A stretch of 64,000 nt of DNA from Phragmites australis (GCF_958298935.1 NC_084928.1:16213501-16277500); one strand, 5' to 3'. Positions 11,630-23,500 are shown, counted from the first letter of the stretch. Numbers and translations are program-made. Notes: generated from the sequence alone by a model not told the origin.

Positions 11630-12640
11630 TAGATCATGTTGCGGTGCCACCCGTAGGACATCTTCGGGTGGCGTCACAAGCCCACGTATCGTAGACGTAG
11701 TATGCTTAGGTCACCTAGAAGGCAAGACTGCCTAGATTTTCTGGAAGGCACTGCATAGTCTCGGTAGACAGTGAGGCCCACACAATGCGGGCGCCGCTTA
11801 TGCCTAGGTCACATGTAAGGCAGATTATGCCCAGGGTGCCCAAGAAGGCATTTGCATAGCCTCGGGTGTCGAAGCCACGCCCCTGGGGATGTCCCCGGTG
11901 GTGGAGTTGCGGTGCTTCGAGGAATGCTGTCGCAAGGAATCCTCGTTACACGACATGCTTACACACCGCGGACGTAGCATGCCAAGGTCACCTGGAAGGC
12001 AAGACTGCTTAGGTTTCCTAGAAGGTATTGTGTAGCCTCGATAGTGTGTAGATGGCGGTTATCAAGGGACTTCCTTGATAATGTAGTTGCGGCACCCTCG
12101 GGGGATTTCTCCGGAGGCGTGACAAGCCCACACACTAGTAAGCATCGCTTGCCTAAACCCAAGGTCACCTGAAAAGGTTTCCCGGAGGGTAGGCTTTGCC
12201 CAGGTAGGAAGTGGAGCCCACAAACCGCGGTCGTAGCATGCCTAGGTCACCTAGAAGGCAAGACAGCCTAGGTTTCCTGGAAGGTATTGTGTAGCCTCGA
12301 TGGTGTGTGGACGCCGCATATCAGGGGATTGCCCTGATGTGAGGATGCGGTGCTCTAAGGAATGTTGTCGCAAGGAATCCTCTCTGCACGACATGCTTAT
12401 ATACTGTGGGCGCTGCTTGTGCCTAGGTCACGTGCAAGGCAAATTATGCCCAGGGTGCCTTGGAAGGCATTGCATAGCTTCGGTCATATAAATACCACGC
12501 GCCAGGGCACATCCTTGGTGGACGGGAGCACGACAAGCCTACACACCACGGGCGTAACATGCCTAGGTCACCTGGAAGGCAAGACTACCTAGGTTTCCTG
12601 GAAGGTATTGCGTAGATCCGATAGTGTGTAGGACCTTTGG
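11630..12640. repeat. Degenerate hairpin-rich repeats
   Basis: Several degenerate units share the words CCTAGGTCACCTGGAAGGCA, AGACTGCCTAGGTTTCCTGG, AAGGTATTGTGTAGCCTCGA and AAGGAATGTTGTCGCAAGG. Many contain short inverted repeats, for example TATCAAGGG...CCTTGATA near 11614 and near 12058, and CCTAGG/GGCA...TGCC pairs. Small ORFs on both strands are repeat artefacts. The region lies between two blocks of the antisense ORF of element B. Confidence 0.65.
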
Positions 12641-12654
12641 CATTAATACATGCC

Positions 12655-13150
12655 AAGGAGTCTTACAAAACCTTCGGCAAAAATGGAGAACCATACAAAA
12701 ACCTCCAGTCAAAAACAGAGAGCCTTACAAAACCTCCAGCAAAAACAAAGAACCTTACAAAAACCTCCGACCAAAACAGAGAGTCTTACAAAACCTCCGA
12801 CAAAAACGGAGAGTCTTACAAAACCTCCGGCGAAAACGGAGAGTCTTACAAAACCTCCGATAAAAATGGAGAGTCTTACAAAACCTCCGGTAAAAATGGA
12901 GAGTCTTACAAAACCTCCGACAAAAACAGAGAACTTTACAAAACCTCCGACAAAAACGGAGAGCTTCACCAAACCTCCGGTAAAAACGGAGAGCTTTACC
13001 CAACCTCCGATAAAAACGGGGAGCTTTACCAAACCTTCGACAGAGATGGAGAGCTTTACCAAACCTCGGCAGAAACAGAGAGCTTTACCAAACCTTTGCA
13101 CAACGGAGAGCCTTACAAAACCTCCAGCAAAATGGAGAGACTTCCAAACA
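12655..13150. repeat. 30 bp tandem repeat array (about 16 units)
   Basis: The unit contains TCTTACAAAACCTCCG and ACAAAAACGGAGAG; the central phase (12781-12990) is an almost perfect 30 bp period. Each unit contains the inverted pair CTCCG...CGGAG. Because 30 is a multiple of three, several frames stay open across the array (12637-13203 and 12650-13213 plus, 12709-13101 minus). I regard these ORFs as artefacts. The array sits in the U3 part of the family F LTR. Confidence 0.9.
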
Positions 13151-13662
13151 ACCCCCGCGATGGAGATGTTTTCCGGAAACTCCGCCGGGCAAAAAGGTTC
13201 TGAAAGGACCTAATGGGAAAAATACCCCGGCATCTTGAAGGCTAATGCCTCCGTGCCGAAGGGATACGAAACCCGTTGGCCTCCAAAGAGCACCGTACAC
13301 AGATCAAAGGGGTATAAAGATCCACCTCCCTACAGGGAAAGGTATGACCCACGTGACTCAAACACGTATGGTAAAAGGTAAAATCATTACCGTACCATCT
13401 CCTTTAAAAACACATTTCATATGTCATTTTATGAGTGTTATACTAACAATTAATAAAAGCCCACGCCTCGTGGCACGTGCAACATAGTGGAACCCTTGAC
13501 TGTTCTGACACCCTGGCGTGATGGAGGCTACCAGCTCACCCTCTTCAGGGGGCAGGCACCACAATAATTATCACGGTCGGTAGTTATCCAGGATAAGGCC
13601 TAGTAATTTGGTCAGATCCCGGATATTTGTACATTATGATAACTTGTACGTCAAGCTATGCA

Positions 13663-13675
13663 CGACCCTATAAAT
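13663..13675 (+). promoter_or_regulatory. LTR promoter TATA box (family F)
   Basis: CCCTATAAATAGG lies about 250 bp before the LTR 3' end. The inverted copy has CCCTATTTATAGGG at about 35371. Conservation in both copies supports a real retrotransposon promoter and sets LTR orientation. Confidence 0.6.
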
Positions 13676-14901
13676 AGGAGGCCGTGGTCCTTTGGGCGAG
13701 AGAACAACAGGAAGAGAACAAGCAAGATTGCAAAAAAAAGACACAAAGGTGAAAACACACCAAGTCACGCTGTGATACTCCCCCAGAGTGATCCATTTTT
13801 CTAACATCAATACATCATAGTGTTCCTTCCTCTTAAACTTTGTCTCCAAGCTTGAGTTTACTCCTTAGAAGAAACTCTCGCCGTACTTGCTGGGGCAAGA
13901 TGAACTTTTGCTCCAACAAATACTGAACTCCTATTAACATAACAAAATGGTCTATAGTTCTTACACATACCTGGGCCGTTCCTTGGCCAGGGAGGGCTTT
14001 GCTAGGATCAAGAAGGATGTCTGCCTCTTCAGAATCTTCACGGGGGCACTCCCACCAATTCCTGAACCTGTAGGAGCTGAAGGAGCACCGATTGATGAAC
14101 TAGTGCAGACGATGGCCTTCCGGCAATCAACCACAGAGGCTCTGGATAAAAGCTCAACTTACCAAGGTAGAGGCCACTACTCTGAGTGCTTGCGTCATGA
14201 CTGGGCCCACAGTTGGCAGCGATGCCGTCGGATCGGTAAGGACGACAGGAGCTGAAGTTGTTGGTGTCAGTAGCCTAGCACCACCCACTGGCGAATCATC
14301 CCCAACATCATCATCTCCCTTCCGTTCTGCTTGCAATGATGCACCATCATCTCTGGTCCTGCTAGGGCCCGCACTACCCGTGATAAGAACATCATCCGAG
14401 CCTGTAGCTAGAGCCCCTACGTTCTCTGCCTCTAGATCAAGCAGCCCATGCCCGAGAAGCTGCTCAAGCCCATGACAACCATCAACGTAGTAACAAATAC
14501 TCGGAAAGATAATGAAATTGAAAAGAAAAAAGAATTGAGAAGGTCTAAGGCAATTACCGACATAATTCTCGCCTGAGCTTCGGGGTCCATCTCCACAATG
14601 GAAACGGGACCTTCTTGCGGCCAAGAGAAGGGATTGCCTCAAAAAGAATTTTGTCCTTCTTATCGGTGACCTCTGGTAAAAGCATTGTGAGCAGGGGCAG
14701 TTAACTATAAGGACTAACTTGCAGTTCCTTTAAAAAAATGGCTACTCGGAATTGGGGAATACCTATCTCACCTTCTTGGGCTAGATCCAATTAAACCAGA
14801 AATTGCTAAGTGCCAGTAATCCTCAACTTTAGAGGACTTAGACAGTGCCTGATGAAGTCTCTAGCAACATCGTGGGCCATCATATTAGTGTCCTTCAAGT
14901 G

Positions 14902-15539
14902 TCAGATCTCTTCGATAAAGTTCCAACGAAGGGTGGTCATCACTGGCTCTTCCGTCCAGGCGGGCCTCGACAACGGTGGCAAGCCATGGTAAGGAATCCC
15001 CTGAGGGCCGAGCTGGTAGTAGAACCATTTCTTGTTCCAACCTAGCCAGGAGGACTTGGCGATGAAGTCGATGTACTCCACCAACTTACCTTCCTGGAGC
15101 TGAGATCCGGCGCTGCCAGTAACCTTGTTATGAAGCATATTCAAGAGATAGAAGTACCAGAAGAGGTTGAGGGATGGGCAAAAACTACGGAAGGCCTCAC
15201 ACAAATGTACGAAGATGCTCAGCATGATGATGGAGTTGGGATTGGGGTGAATGAGTTCCAGGCCATAGAAAGTAAGCGCCTCGATGAAGAAACTAGAAGG
15301 GGGGAGCCAAAGTCACAACAGAAGAAGTCAAGGAAGTCCATCGTGATGTGGGTGTCCGGGATCAGAATCTTTTGCCTCGCCACCGGCATGTAGGGGATCA
15401 AAATCCGAGGAGGAATCACCTCTTCAATCTCTACCTTCTCCAGAGCCTCCACCGTGATCTCGGATCCTTGCCACTCCGGGATTGCGCTCACCATCTTGTC
15501 GGTAGAGGAGCTTTCTTTCTCGATTCTTCTCTTGCCCAT
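14902..15539 (-). pseudogene. N-terminal Transposase_28-type domain of the element B antisense ORF (frameshifted)
   Basis: The minus strand starts at a methionine at 15539 and reaches a segment with FVHLCEAF, NLFWYFYLL, GSAGSQLQEGK and SWLGWNKKWFYY. This is the layout of the plant 'putative gypsy type transposon' domain (Pfam Transposase_28), and it aligns with the intact copy at 28486-29586 (FTHFCEMF, ALFHHFFVLR, NFQLQDG, KWDDWRRDWVY). The frame changes in the G6 run at 15299-15304. Further minus-strand text at 14154-14642 probably belongs to the middle of the same gene. It is antisense to the element. A weak TATA-like CATAAAGG lies upstream on the minus strand near 15680. The protein's role is unknown. 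Confidence 0.65.
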
Positions 15540-15814
15540 GGCAACAGAGAAATTGATGGAAGAGGGTTTCAGGTTTTTTTTGGGGGGGGGGGGGGGGAGG
15601 GTGCAAGGAGAATGACAAGTGTGACATGTAGAAATCTATGATGGAAGAATAGACGTTCAGGTGTGCTCTCCCTTTGCCTTTATGTAGAGAGAAAGCTCCT
15701 AAAACTGGTGTTTCAGCCAATGACATGATACGACTCAAGGCCATGATCTCCCGCTTTATCGTCGTGTCACATTTAATGCCCGGTGCATGTGGGACAGTTG
15801 GCACTGTACCCCAA

Positions 15815-18800
15815 TGTAATGCCCTAGAAGTCAAAAAGTTGTTTTCCGGTTATCCCAGCAAATCGTGGAAAGTGAAAATACCTTGATATAATATTTAAAA
15901 TAGGAATAAATAATGTATGGGTTGGCTTTGAGGGGGCAAGGGACCCCCTTTTTCCCACTTGGACACAACCTGGGCCTAGGCCACTACCCCACTTTGGGCC
16001 CAAGGCCCAAACCGATCTCTTTTCCCATAGGGTTGGTTGTCTCTCCCTCCCTCCCCCCACTTGGCTGCCTTCCTGCTACATTAGGCGTGATATAGTGTTC
16101 TGATGCTACAGTACCGAGCATGAAGAGACAAGGAAGAAGGAATTCTTCGCATGGATGACCTAGGTAACGAATCCATGACTTTCCCCCCCTTTTTTTTAGA
16201 TGCGTTAGTGTATAGCACGTCATTAGCGGATGGTTTAATTAGGGGAAATCGTCGATTGGTTGTAGTCGGTGTTCCGCACGCAATCCTATCGGGCAATGCT
16301 GCTGTTTTGATGGTTTAGGCAATAAAGACGAATTTTCCTGCAGGACCGATGAATAGGAGAGTTGTAGAGGACTAAAAGACCTAATTTCTGTGTTTTTTTT
16401 GAGAATTTTGGGCCTAGTGGGTGAAATAGAGGTGGGAATTCTGCTGTGTAGCAGAGTTGGATTCAGAATTCAGTTTCTGTTTGTGGACAGATTTAGTGGC
16501 TTTAATGATTTTTGTGAATTTCCTGATAACAACAAAATTCATAGATAATGTTTAAATATATCTTCTAGTAAAATTTAATAATTTTTGGAGCATCATACTG
16601 TTAGTGGTGATCTATAGAAGTGTGTTGGTCCGAGCTCAAAGGCATATTATGTCCTCTGTTTTTTATTTTGATTTACACCCTTTTAATGACAGAATAAAAT
16701 TATGGTCTCTTCATGAAACTTATAGGCCTCATTCTGTAGTTTGCATAAATATATTAATTTGCTCTCATAGCTTCTGTATATTAAAATATACGAAAAAGAC
16801 AAGCAGTGCTTCTGCTGTTAAGCGAATAAGGTGTTTGCTGTTTTGTTTGTTGACGGGTTGACAAGCCTAGGACTACGTTTCTTGTTGCTCGTATGTTTTT
16901 TTAGTTGTAGTGGTTCTAATGTATGAGTCCTTGAGCAGGTGGTGCTGCGCCAAGGCATGCATAGCTTGTCTTCGTCTTCGGTAGAGGCAAGTGAATGTAG
17001 CAGTTGTTGCTACAACTTTAACTTGTTATTTTTTGCTACCTCCACCTATAAATGCAGTACACATATTTAGACTTTATAATAAATATGACTTTAAGTGATA
17101 TTTTAATTATGTTAAGATGGTTGAGTATGTTCTACATGGTTATTTTCTATATGAGGGCTTTTGCGGTTCAGATCGTGGTTCATTTATAATGCACATACGT
17201 GGCAGATGCATATGTAGATCTTTTTTTTATATGGTCTACTTTTGTTATATTTATGAAGATGATGTAATAATCCTTATTGGTCACATAGATGGTGTAATTT
17301 AATATAGTGGCGATAATACTTGTTTGTGGGGTTTAGTCATGTTTTAGCACATCCGCAAATTATATCTTTCAATGGCTAGAATACATGAGGATAATGATGT
17401 GGGTTATGTAGAAGCTTACAGAAGTGGTCATACTGTGATCTTTGATAGGGGTAGTGATGTAGGTTGGAAAACCACACTAAATGGAAGATAAAATGGATCT
17501 GTCATCCCACTCATATCTAAATGAAGATGTACCTATGTCCTTATAGCATGAAGGTAGGGGTTTAAGTGAACTTCATAGCTTGGGCTATTTTATATGGCCA
17601 TAAGTAGTATTGATAATGCAGTCTTGCTCTTTTATACATGATATAAAAAAAAAATATTTGACCCCTTGGGAGAGGCATCTTGAGGGCTTTTAGCTAAGAT
17701 TGAGAAACACCGAACACTGGTGCAACCGCACTATCACGCTAGGGACCATGCCCAACCAGCATAGCCAGGGGGATTTTTTTTCGTGGGTACCCGGGTTCGA
17801 GCCCGGGTCGGTGGTGCCACACCTGGGTGCTTTACCAACATGCTATCATTGTGTTCCCATACATGATGTTAAAGATTAAAGTGGTGAATCAGGAGTTAGC
17901 ATGTGTGTAGTACTTATTCTGTCTATGTTTTGCATAGAAACCTTTTTTAATGAGACCTTATAGTGGAGTAGTCTATTTGCCAATTTGAAGTATGCTATAC
18001 ATGGTGATGCATATTGAGGATCATAACTTATGTCATTTACCTTTAAGTATGCCTTATATGTGGATATGTAGAGGATGTTGAACTATGTGGTTCTTTTTCT
18101 TATGATTGCAATATATCATTTGCATCGCATTTCATTGCATTGCATTTTAGCCATGTCAGTGAGAAAGTCATATAACTATTCTGGAGTGCATAAGGCAGGT
18201 TGGTGAGAAAGTTATTTAACTATTTCAGAGTGCTTTTGAAGTTATGTCATGATCTTATGGTTGCGACCATACTGATACAATATTGTATATTGTCGTAATA
18301 CAATGCAGCTTCATACCTTGTTAGGTATGAAGGCAGTGGACATATACATTGCACTGCATACATTTGCATTGCATTCACAATTGAAGATTATTCATGTGGA
18401 AGTTTTATATATCAAAGTTGCCATGGAAGTTATATGAGAAATGACGCTTCTCAGAAATTCATATGGAGTGTGGTTTACATTGTGGATTTGAACACAATAT
18501 GAAGTTATATGTGGACCTGCATTGCATAGCAATCATACACACCATCTTGTATTGCAGAAGTATTTACATAGAAATTGGTTGTGATGGATCGCTTATAGTT
18601 ATTTTGATAATAATATTACCTGCAAACGATTTGTGATTATAAGTAGTTGACCCGTGTGGAGTAGTTATATACTATTCCATGTGGTTTCATATTTATTCAT
18701 GATGATCCAGATAGAGTGATTCTCACCTGTTCTACTTACTTTAGACTTTGAAGCTTAGATTTAGTTATGATGTTCATAACCTGTCATAAACGGATAAGTA

Positions 18801-19367
18801 GTTCTTTATATACATGTTATAATGAGGTTTTTGTAGTTGTCCTTTTGTTCACTTTATGCTTATGTATGGAGAAATGGCTATTCAATTGCTTCAAGATAAA
18901 AGAAGTTATGTTAGTGCCTTTCATACCTGTTGAATGACTAAATTGATGCTTAATGATATTGTAGTTTAAGTAGCTTGATAAAGTAGTTCGCTTGCTAAGA
19001 TTATCCAAATTCACTCTTGCATTTTCCCCAGGTTATTCTTAAAGCTAGCATGAAGGGAAGGGATTAGCAGCATATCCTACACACTTTTATCATCACAACT
19101 ACCTTTAGTTATGAGATGTAATATAATCTTAGATGTTGAATTTCTTCTTGCATCTTGTTTAAATAAGAACTTAGAGATGTTAATCCTGTGTTTAAGTGTC
19201 CTTCATATCATTTAGCTGAATAATATCATGTTCTTAACATGCTTTTGTGTTGTTGCTTCTGCGTTGCTCCGTTTTTCTCAGTATATACTGCCAAAATTTT
19301 ATAGTTCAACATTCTTGTAACATAGTTGAGTGGCATCCTAGGGTTTTGTGGTTCCTAGTGTGTTACA
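15815..19367. mobile_element. Presumed solo LTR (about 3.55 kb) in element B
   Basis: The stretch starts TGTAATGCCC and ends GTGTGTTACA. The flanks are CCCAA (15810-15814) and CCTAA (19368-19372), a 5 bp duplication with one mismatch. Removing it joins antisense-ORF upstream sequence to the stretch leading to the polypurine tract and 3' LTR of B. No gag or pol is seen. It is AT-rich, and ORFs such as 16604-16861 and 17117-17302 have no domain. Orientation is unknown. Confidence 0.55.
17664..17830 (+). other. snRNA/tRNA-like words inside the 3.55 kb LTR
   Basis: GCTTTTAGCTAAGATTGAG at about 17687 resembles the 5' region of plant U2 snRNA (CTTTTGGCTAAGATCAAG in U2). A further 100 bp on, CCCGGGTTCGAGCCCGGG at 17789-17806 forms a perfect stem-loop matching the tRNA T-arm and the pol III B box GGTTCGANNCC. 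No acceptor or anticodon arms can be folded around it, so it is not a tRNA gene. A SINE-like insertion is possible. Confidence 0.3.
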
Positions 19368-19729
19368 CCTAAGGAGTTCAGCTCCTTGCGCTGCTACTGT
19401 AATCATGATAGTCTGACGGGAAATGACTCTCACCACTATCCGGAATCTCTGATGTGACATTTCAACTTTTGAAATCAACAAGTGACAAACTTTTTTCCTT
19501 CCAAAAAGGCGAAGCAAACAAAAAACCTACTCAGATGGAACACCTTCTTGAAGACTCGGAGGTGTTCAGAATCCCAAGTAGAAGATCAGAAAACTCGATT
19601 AGATGCTTCATCCTAATCGAGGACCTGAGTCCTACTCGATGATATGGTCAGACAAAAAGCTTATCTTTGATAGCCATATACTTGAACCATCGAAGCCTCA
19701 TTTCACGTATTGATGTGGGGGGGGGGGGG
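19368..19729 (+). other. Element B 3' internal end and polypurine tract
   Basis: This non-coding stretch joins the internal region of B to its 3' LTR. It ends in a run of 13 G at 19717-19729, followed by T and the LTR start TGACGATG. A G-rich tract immediately before an LTR is the plus-strand priming site of LTR retrotransposons, which fixes the LTR at 19731 as a 3' LTR in plus orientation. Confidence 0.7.
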
Positions 19730-19730
19730 T

Positions 19731-20225
19731 TGACGATGAATAATGGATAGTTACTATATCCAAGCACCCCAAAGTTTCTTGTAATTCTCGGGGCATATCT
19801 CTATCTCTAGAAAGAGGGTCCCTAGATGAAAGAAAACTACTCGTAGATACTTAAGGCATCCTGTAACTGGCAAGTTTTATCTCCAAGAACGTAATGAGGA
19901 CTGCAGAGGATGTACGACACCCCCATATATATACGGAACTAGGGGGCCCTACAGAGGACAAGGCAATATGAGTCATTAGAGGCTGATACAAGCCAACAAA
20001 AGCAAAGTAAGGAAGTCACCGATTAGGTCTAGATCCGTCTAGGCTAACCACATACCCCCTTGTAACAAGCTCAATCAATACAAGACAAACATGACATAGG
20101 ATTATTATCCTCTTGTAGGCTCTAACCTGTATAAAAACTCCTCTGTACTCCCTTATGATTCATCTACTCAAAGCATCCCCCAATTCTTCAACAGGTTTGT
20201 TAGATCGGTGATTCAGAAATCGTCA
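19731..20225 (+). repeat. 3' LTR of element B
   Basis: This 495 bp LTR starts TGACGATGAATAATGG and ends CAGAAATCGTCA. It contains TATATATACGG near 19935. It is collinear with 3962-4464 and, more closely, with the truncated copy at 2604-3808. Confidence 0.8.
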
Positions 20226-20564
20226 ATTCTTTCTCCCCATTTTCTTTGTATTTTCTTGCATATACATGTATATGCATATACATACACAACATGTACTATA
20301 TATATAAGTATATAGGCTCATATAAGAAATCAAACAAGGAATCAAGCAATTATTTATAGATAGACATATATATATACTGATAATAAGAGAGTAGCCCCTC
20401 CATATATATACACACACACACACTCATAATCATATATACATAACTTTATATATGTACATATGATTGTATACACATACATATGCTTAGGGTTTATTTAGTT
20501 TTGCAAAAGTTTTTTATTTTTCTTTATAAAAGTTTTTTTCTTTTGTGTTTTGAATTTGCTGTTA
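20226..20564. repeat. AT-rich flank with TA/CA microsatellites
   Basis: No gene is present. The stretch has short runs of ATAT and (CA)n such as ACACACACACAC near 20410, and T-rich tracts. The ORFs at 20223-20423 and 20495-20704 are low-complexity, although the latter overlaps antisense to the start of the pol remnant. Confidence 0.7.
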
Positions 20565-23500
20565 CAGCCCATCAGCCAAATATCACTTCCCGTCACCTTT
20601 GGAAAGACCGACAACTTCCAGACAAAGAAGATTCTATTCAATGTGGTTGATTTCGAGAAGGCGTACAACGCCATCTTAGCATGACAAACCCTAGCTAAGT
20701 TCATGGTTGTTGTGCACTACGCCTACCAGTGCGTGAAGATTCTAGGACCTGAAGGAGTCATCAATGTTTGAGACTGCCCCAAGGTAGGCCTCCGCACCAA
20801 CCAGACAAGGAGACCAAGAACTCGAGGCCTAAGGTGGCCGTGAAGTGTCATGATGAAGTCAAAACCATTCCTATAGACCAAGCAGAGCTATCCAAGACCG
20901 TACGGATCCGCACCAAACTGGATCCCAAATATGAAGTCACGTTCATCACCTTCCTTAGGTAAATGTTGACGTGTTTGCATGGCAGCCGTCCGACATGCCT
21001 GGTATCCCTAAAGAGGTGATTAAGCACAAATTAGCTATCTGGCCTGACTCCAAGCCGGTTAAACAAAACCTCTAGTGGTTCTCACCTAACCGAAAGGAAT
21101 AATCAAGGAGGAAATCGAAAGGCTCATGAAGGCAGGGATTATCAGAGAGGTGGATCATCCCGAATGGCTTCCTAACCCTTCCATTGTTAGAACATCAAAC
21201 GACAAGTGGTGCATGTGCATGGATTTCACTAGCCTCAACAAAGCATGTCCGAAGGATGCTTTCCCTCTATGGCGAATAAATCAGATAGTCGACTCCACCT
21301 CCGGGTTGTGACTATCTAAGCATTCTTGATGCCTACTCTGGTTATTACTAAATCAGTATGCATCTCGAGAATGAGGAAAATACCTTCTTCATAACTCCTT
21401 CAGAGTATTTTGTTAGGTAAAAATGCCCTTCAGATTAAAAGACACTGGTGCCACATATCAGCACGGCATACAAATAACCCTTCATGACCAAATTGTCTGA
21501 AACGTCGAAGCATATGTTGATGATCTTGTCATTAAATCCAAAAAGAAGGAAGACCTTATCTCCAACCTACAGAAAAACTTCAACAATCTACACAAGCACC
21601 AAGTTATGCTTAACCCTGAGAAGTGTGCATTCAAAGTTGATACAGGAAAGTTACTTGGGTACTTGGTGTCGTACCAAGGAATCAAGGTCAATCTCAACAA
21701 GATCAAGGCTACGAGAAAATACAACCCCCAGGTTAGTACGTGAGGTTCAAAAACAAATTTTGTGCATGGCAGCTCTTAGTCATTTCATATCCCGACTCAG
21801 AGTCTTGGGGCTTCCTTTCTTCAAGTTACTATGCCAACATGACAAGTTTGAATGGTCTGAAGAGGCTGATGAGGCATTCAATAATCTCAAGAGGTATCTT
21901 TCTTCCCCCTTTGTGCTAGTCGCTCCCGACCCAAATGAAGAACTATTGTTATACATAGCGGTCGCACCACATGCTGTGGGAGGAGTATTGGTGGTGGAGT
22001 GAGAAGTGGCCGACAAGTAAACTACATCAACGGCGTACTCCATGGTCCCAAGGAGTGCTACCCGTAAGTATAGAAGCTGCTATGTATGGTACTGATGGTC
22101 TCTTGCAAACTAAGGCACTATTTTCAGGCTCATAAGATCACCATACCATTAATATTTCCACTCAGAGAAATCCTCTACAATAGAGACACCATTGGATAAA
22201 TTGTTAAGTGGGTGTTGAGCTCAAGGAATTCAATGTTCGCTTCATACCTCGAACAATGATTAAGTCGCAACTACTCGCTGACTTCATCACTGAATGGAAA
22301 GAACTCAATCAACACAAATACAACCGCATCAACATGTCCAACATATGGACTCTCTTCTTTGATGGGTCGTTTATGCTCCAAGGCTCAGGGGTTGGGATTC
22401 TACTCATCTCTCCCATAGGAGAAAGGTTGCAATATGCTTTCCAACTCGACTTTCTAGCCGCAAATAATGTAGTCGAGTATGAGGGTCCACTCGTTGGTCT
22501 TCAGGTAGCTTCTGCTCTTGCTATTCGTTGTATTCTTGTAAAAGGGGATTGGTAGTTGGTGGTGAAGCAAGTTATCAAGGAGTATTAAACCACAGAAAAG
22601 ACCATGACAAACTACCTCACGGAGGTGAGTAAGCTGGAAAAGAAATTCATCGGACTCGAGGTCAGGTACATCCCGAGAAAGGATAACTGCTTCGCTGATA
22701 GTCTTGCCCGACTAGCTTACTCATGACCTCCAGGACAAATTGGGATATTCACAGAAAGACTCTAGAAGTCATCTGTGAAACTATCGGATGACACAGCTTA
22801 AGGAGTGATGGTCTACGAGACCTATAACAAACTTGGGGGCTCGCCAGGAATCGACACCCAAAAAGGAGTCACGGGGGAACTCGTAGCTCCGCTCGAGTAC
22901 GAGGATGCTTGGTTGGATCCAATCTGCAAGTTTCTTCAAGATTGAGTTGTGTCTAAAGATGATGCACTATTTGAACAAATATCTCATCAATCCAGGATGT
23001 ATACCTTGGTGGACGGTGTCCTCTATTGAAGAGGCGCCCACAAAGTACTCATGAAGTGTATCTCTTAGAAGTAGGGTAGAGAACTACTTGAAGAAATCTA
23101 TGGAGGGGTGTGCAGAGCTCATGCTTCCTTCCGAACCCTAGTCGGGAAGGCATTCAGACAAGGTTGCTATTGGCCTAGGTCTCTCCGTGATGTGAGAAAG
23201 ATGGTAAAAACATGTGCCAGCTACCAATTCCATAGTAGGAACATACACCAGCTTGCCTAAGCCTTACAAACGATCCCCTTGTCGTGGCCATTCGTGACTT
23301 GAGGGCTGGATATTCTGGGGCCCTTCCCGATAGCACCAAGGTACTTCAAGTTTCTTTCTGTCACAATCGATACCTTCACCAAGTGGATCGAAGCTGAGCC
23401 ATTTGGTAGGATCACCTTGGAACCAACCAAGGAGTTCATAATGAAAAGTGTGATGACAAGGTTCAGCATCCCAAGTAGGATCATCACCGACAATAGAACT

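Larger units (their letters stand above)
12651..13918 (+). mobile_element. Presumed solo LTR, family F (plus orientation)
   Basis: The right end GCTCCAACA at 13918 is certain, because the inverted copy at 35121-36009 has the same terminus. A plus-strand TATAAATA at about 13670 and the following 250 bp match the 35 kb copy in reverse complement. The left end is probably TGCCAAGG at 12651. AATAC occurs just outside both ends (12645-12649 and 13919-13923), the left copy one base away from TG. The U3 part is unlike the 35 kb copy because it carries a 30 bp tandem array. It splits the antisense ORF of element B. Confidence 0.6.
3962..20225 (+). mobile_element. Tat-like Ty3/gypsy element B, pol-less, with nested LTRs
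   Basis: The element is bounded by LTRs at 3962-4464 and 19731-20225 whose ends are near-perfect inverted repeats (TGATGAT...ATCATCA and TGACGAT...ATCGTCA). The second LTR is preceded by a G-rich polypurine tract. Reading from the left it holds a gag leader and gag, a protease-like region, then directly an antisense ORF with the gypsy-associated Transposase_28-type domain. No RT, RNase H or integrase is visible between about 10.2 and 19.7 kb. Three LTR-like insertions interrupt it (5746-8773, 12651-13918, 15815-19367); without them it is about 8.4 kb. Antisense ORFs between pol and the 3' LTR are known in the Tat lineage. The 5 bp outer flanks (GAACT and ATTCT) do not match, so the two LTRs may not be an original pair. 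Confidence 0.65.

Noticed and set aside
11630..13200. CRISPR-like array
   Set aside because: The 30 bp units are contiguous without unique spacers, the organism is a plant, and no cas genes exist.
12637..13213. Long repetitive ORFs (187-188 aa) on the plus strand and 130 aa on the minus strand
   Set aside because: They are products of a 30 bp tandem repeat without stops. All frames look alike and no domain is present.
17789..17806. tRNA gene
   Set aside because: Only the T-arm-like hairpin can be formed; acceptor, D and anticodon arms are not found at the right distances.
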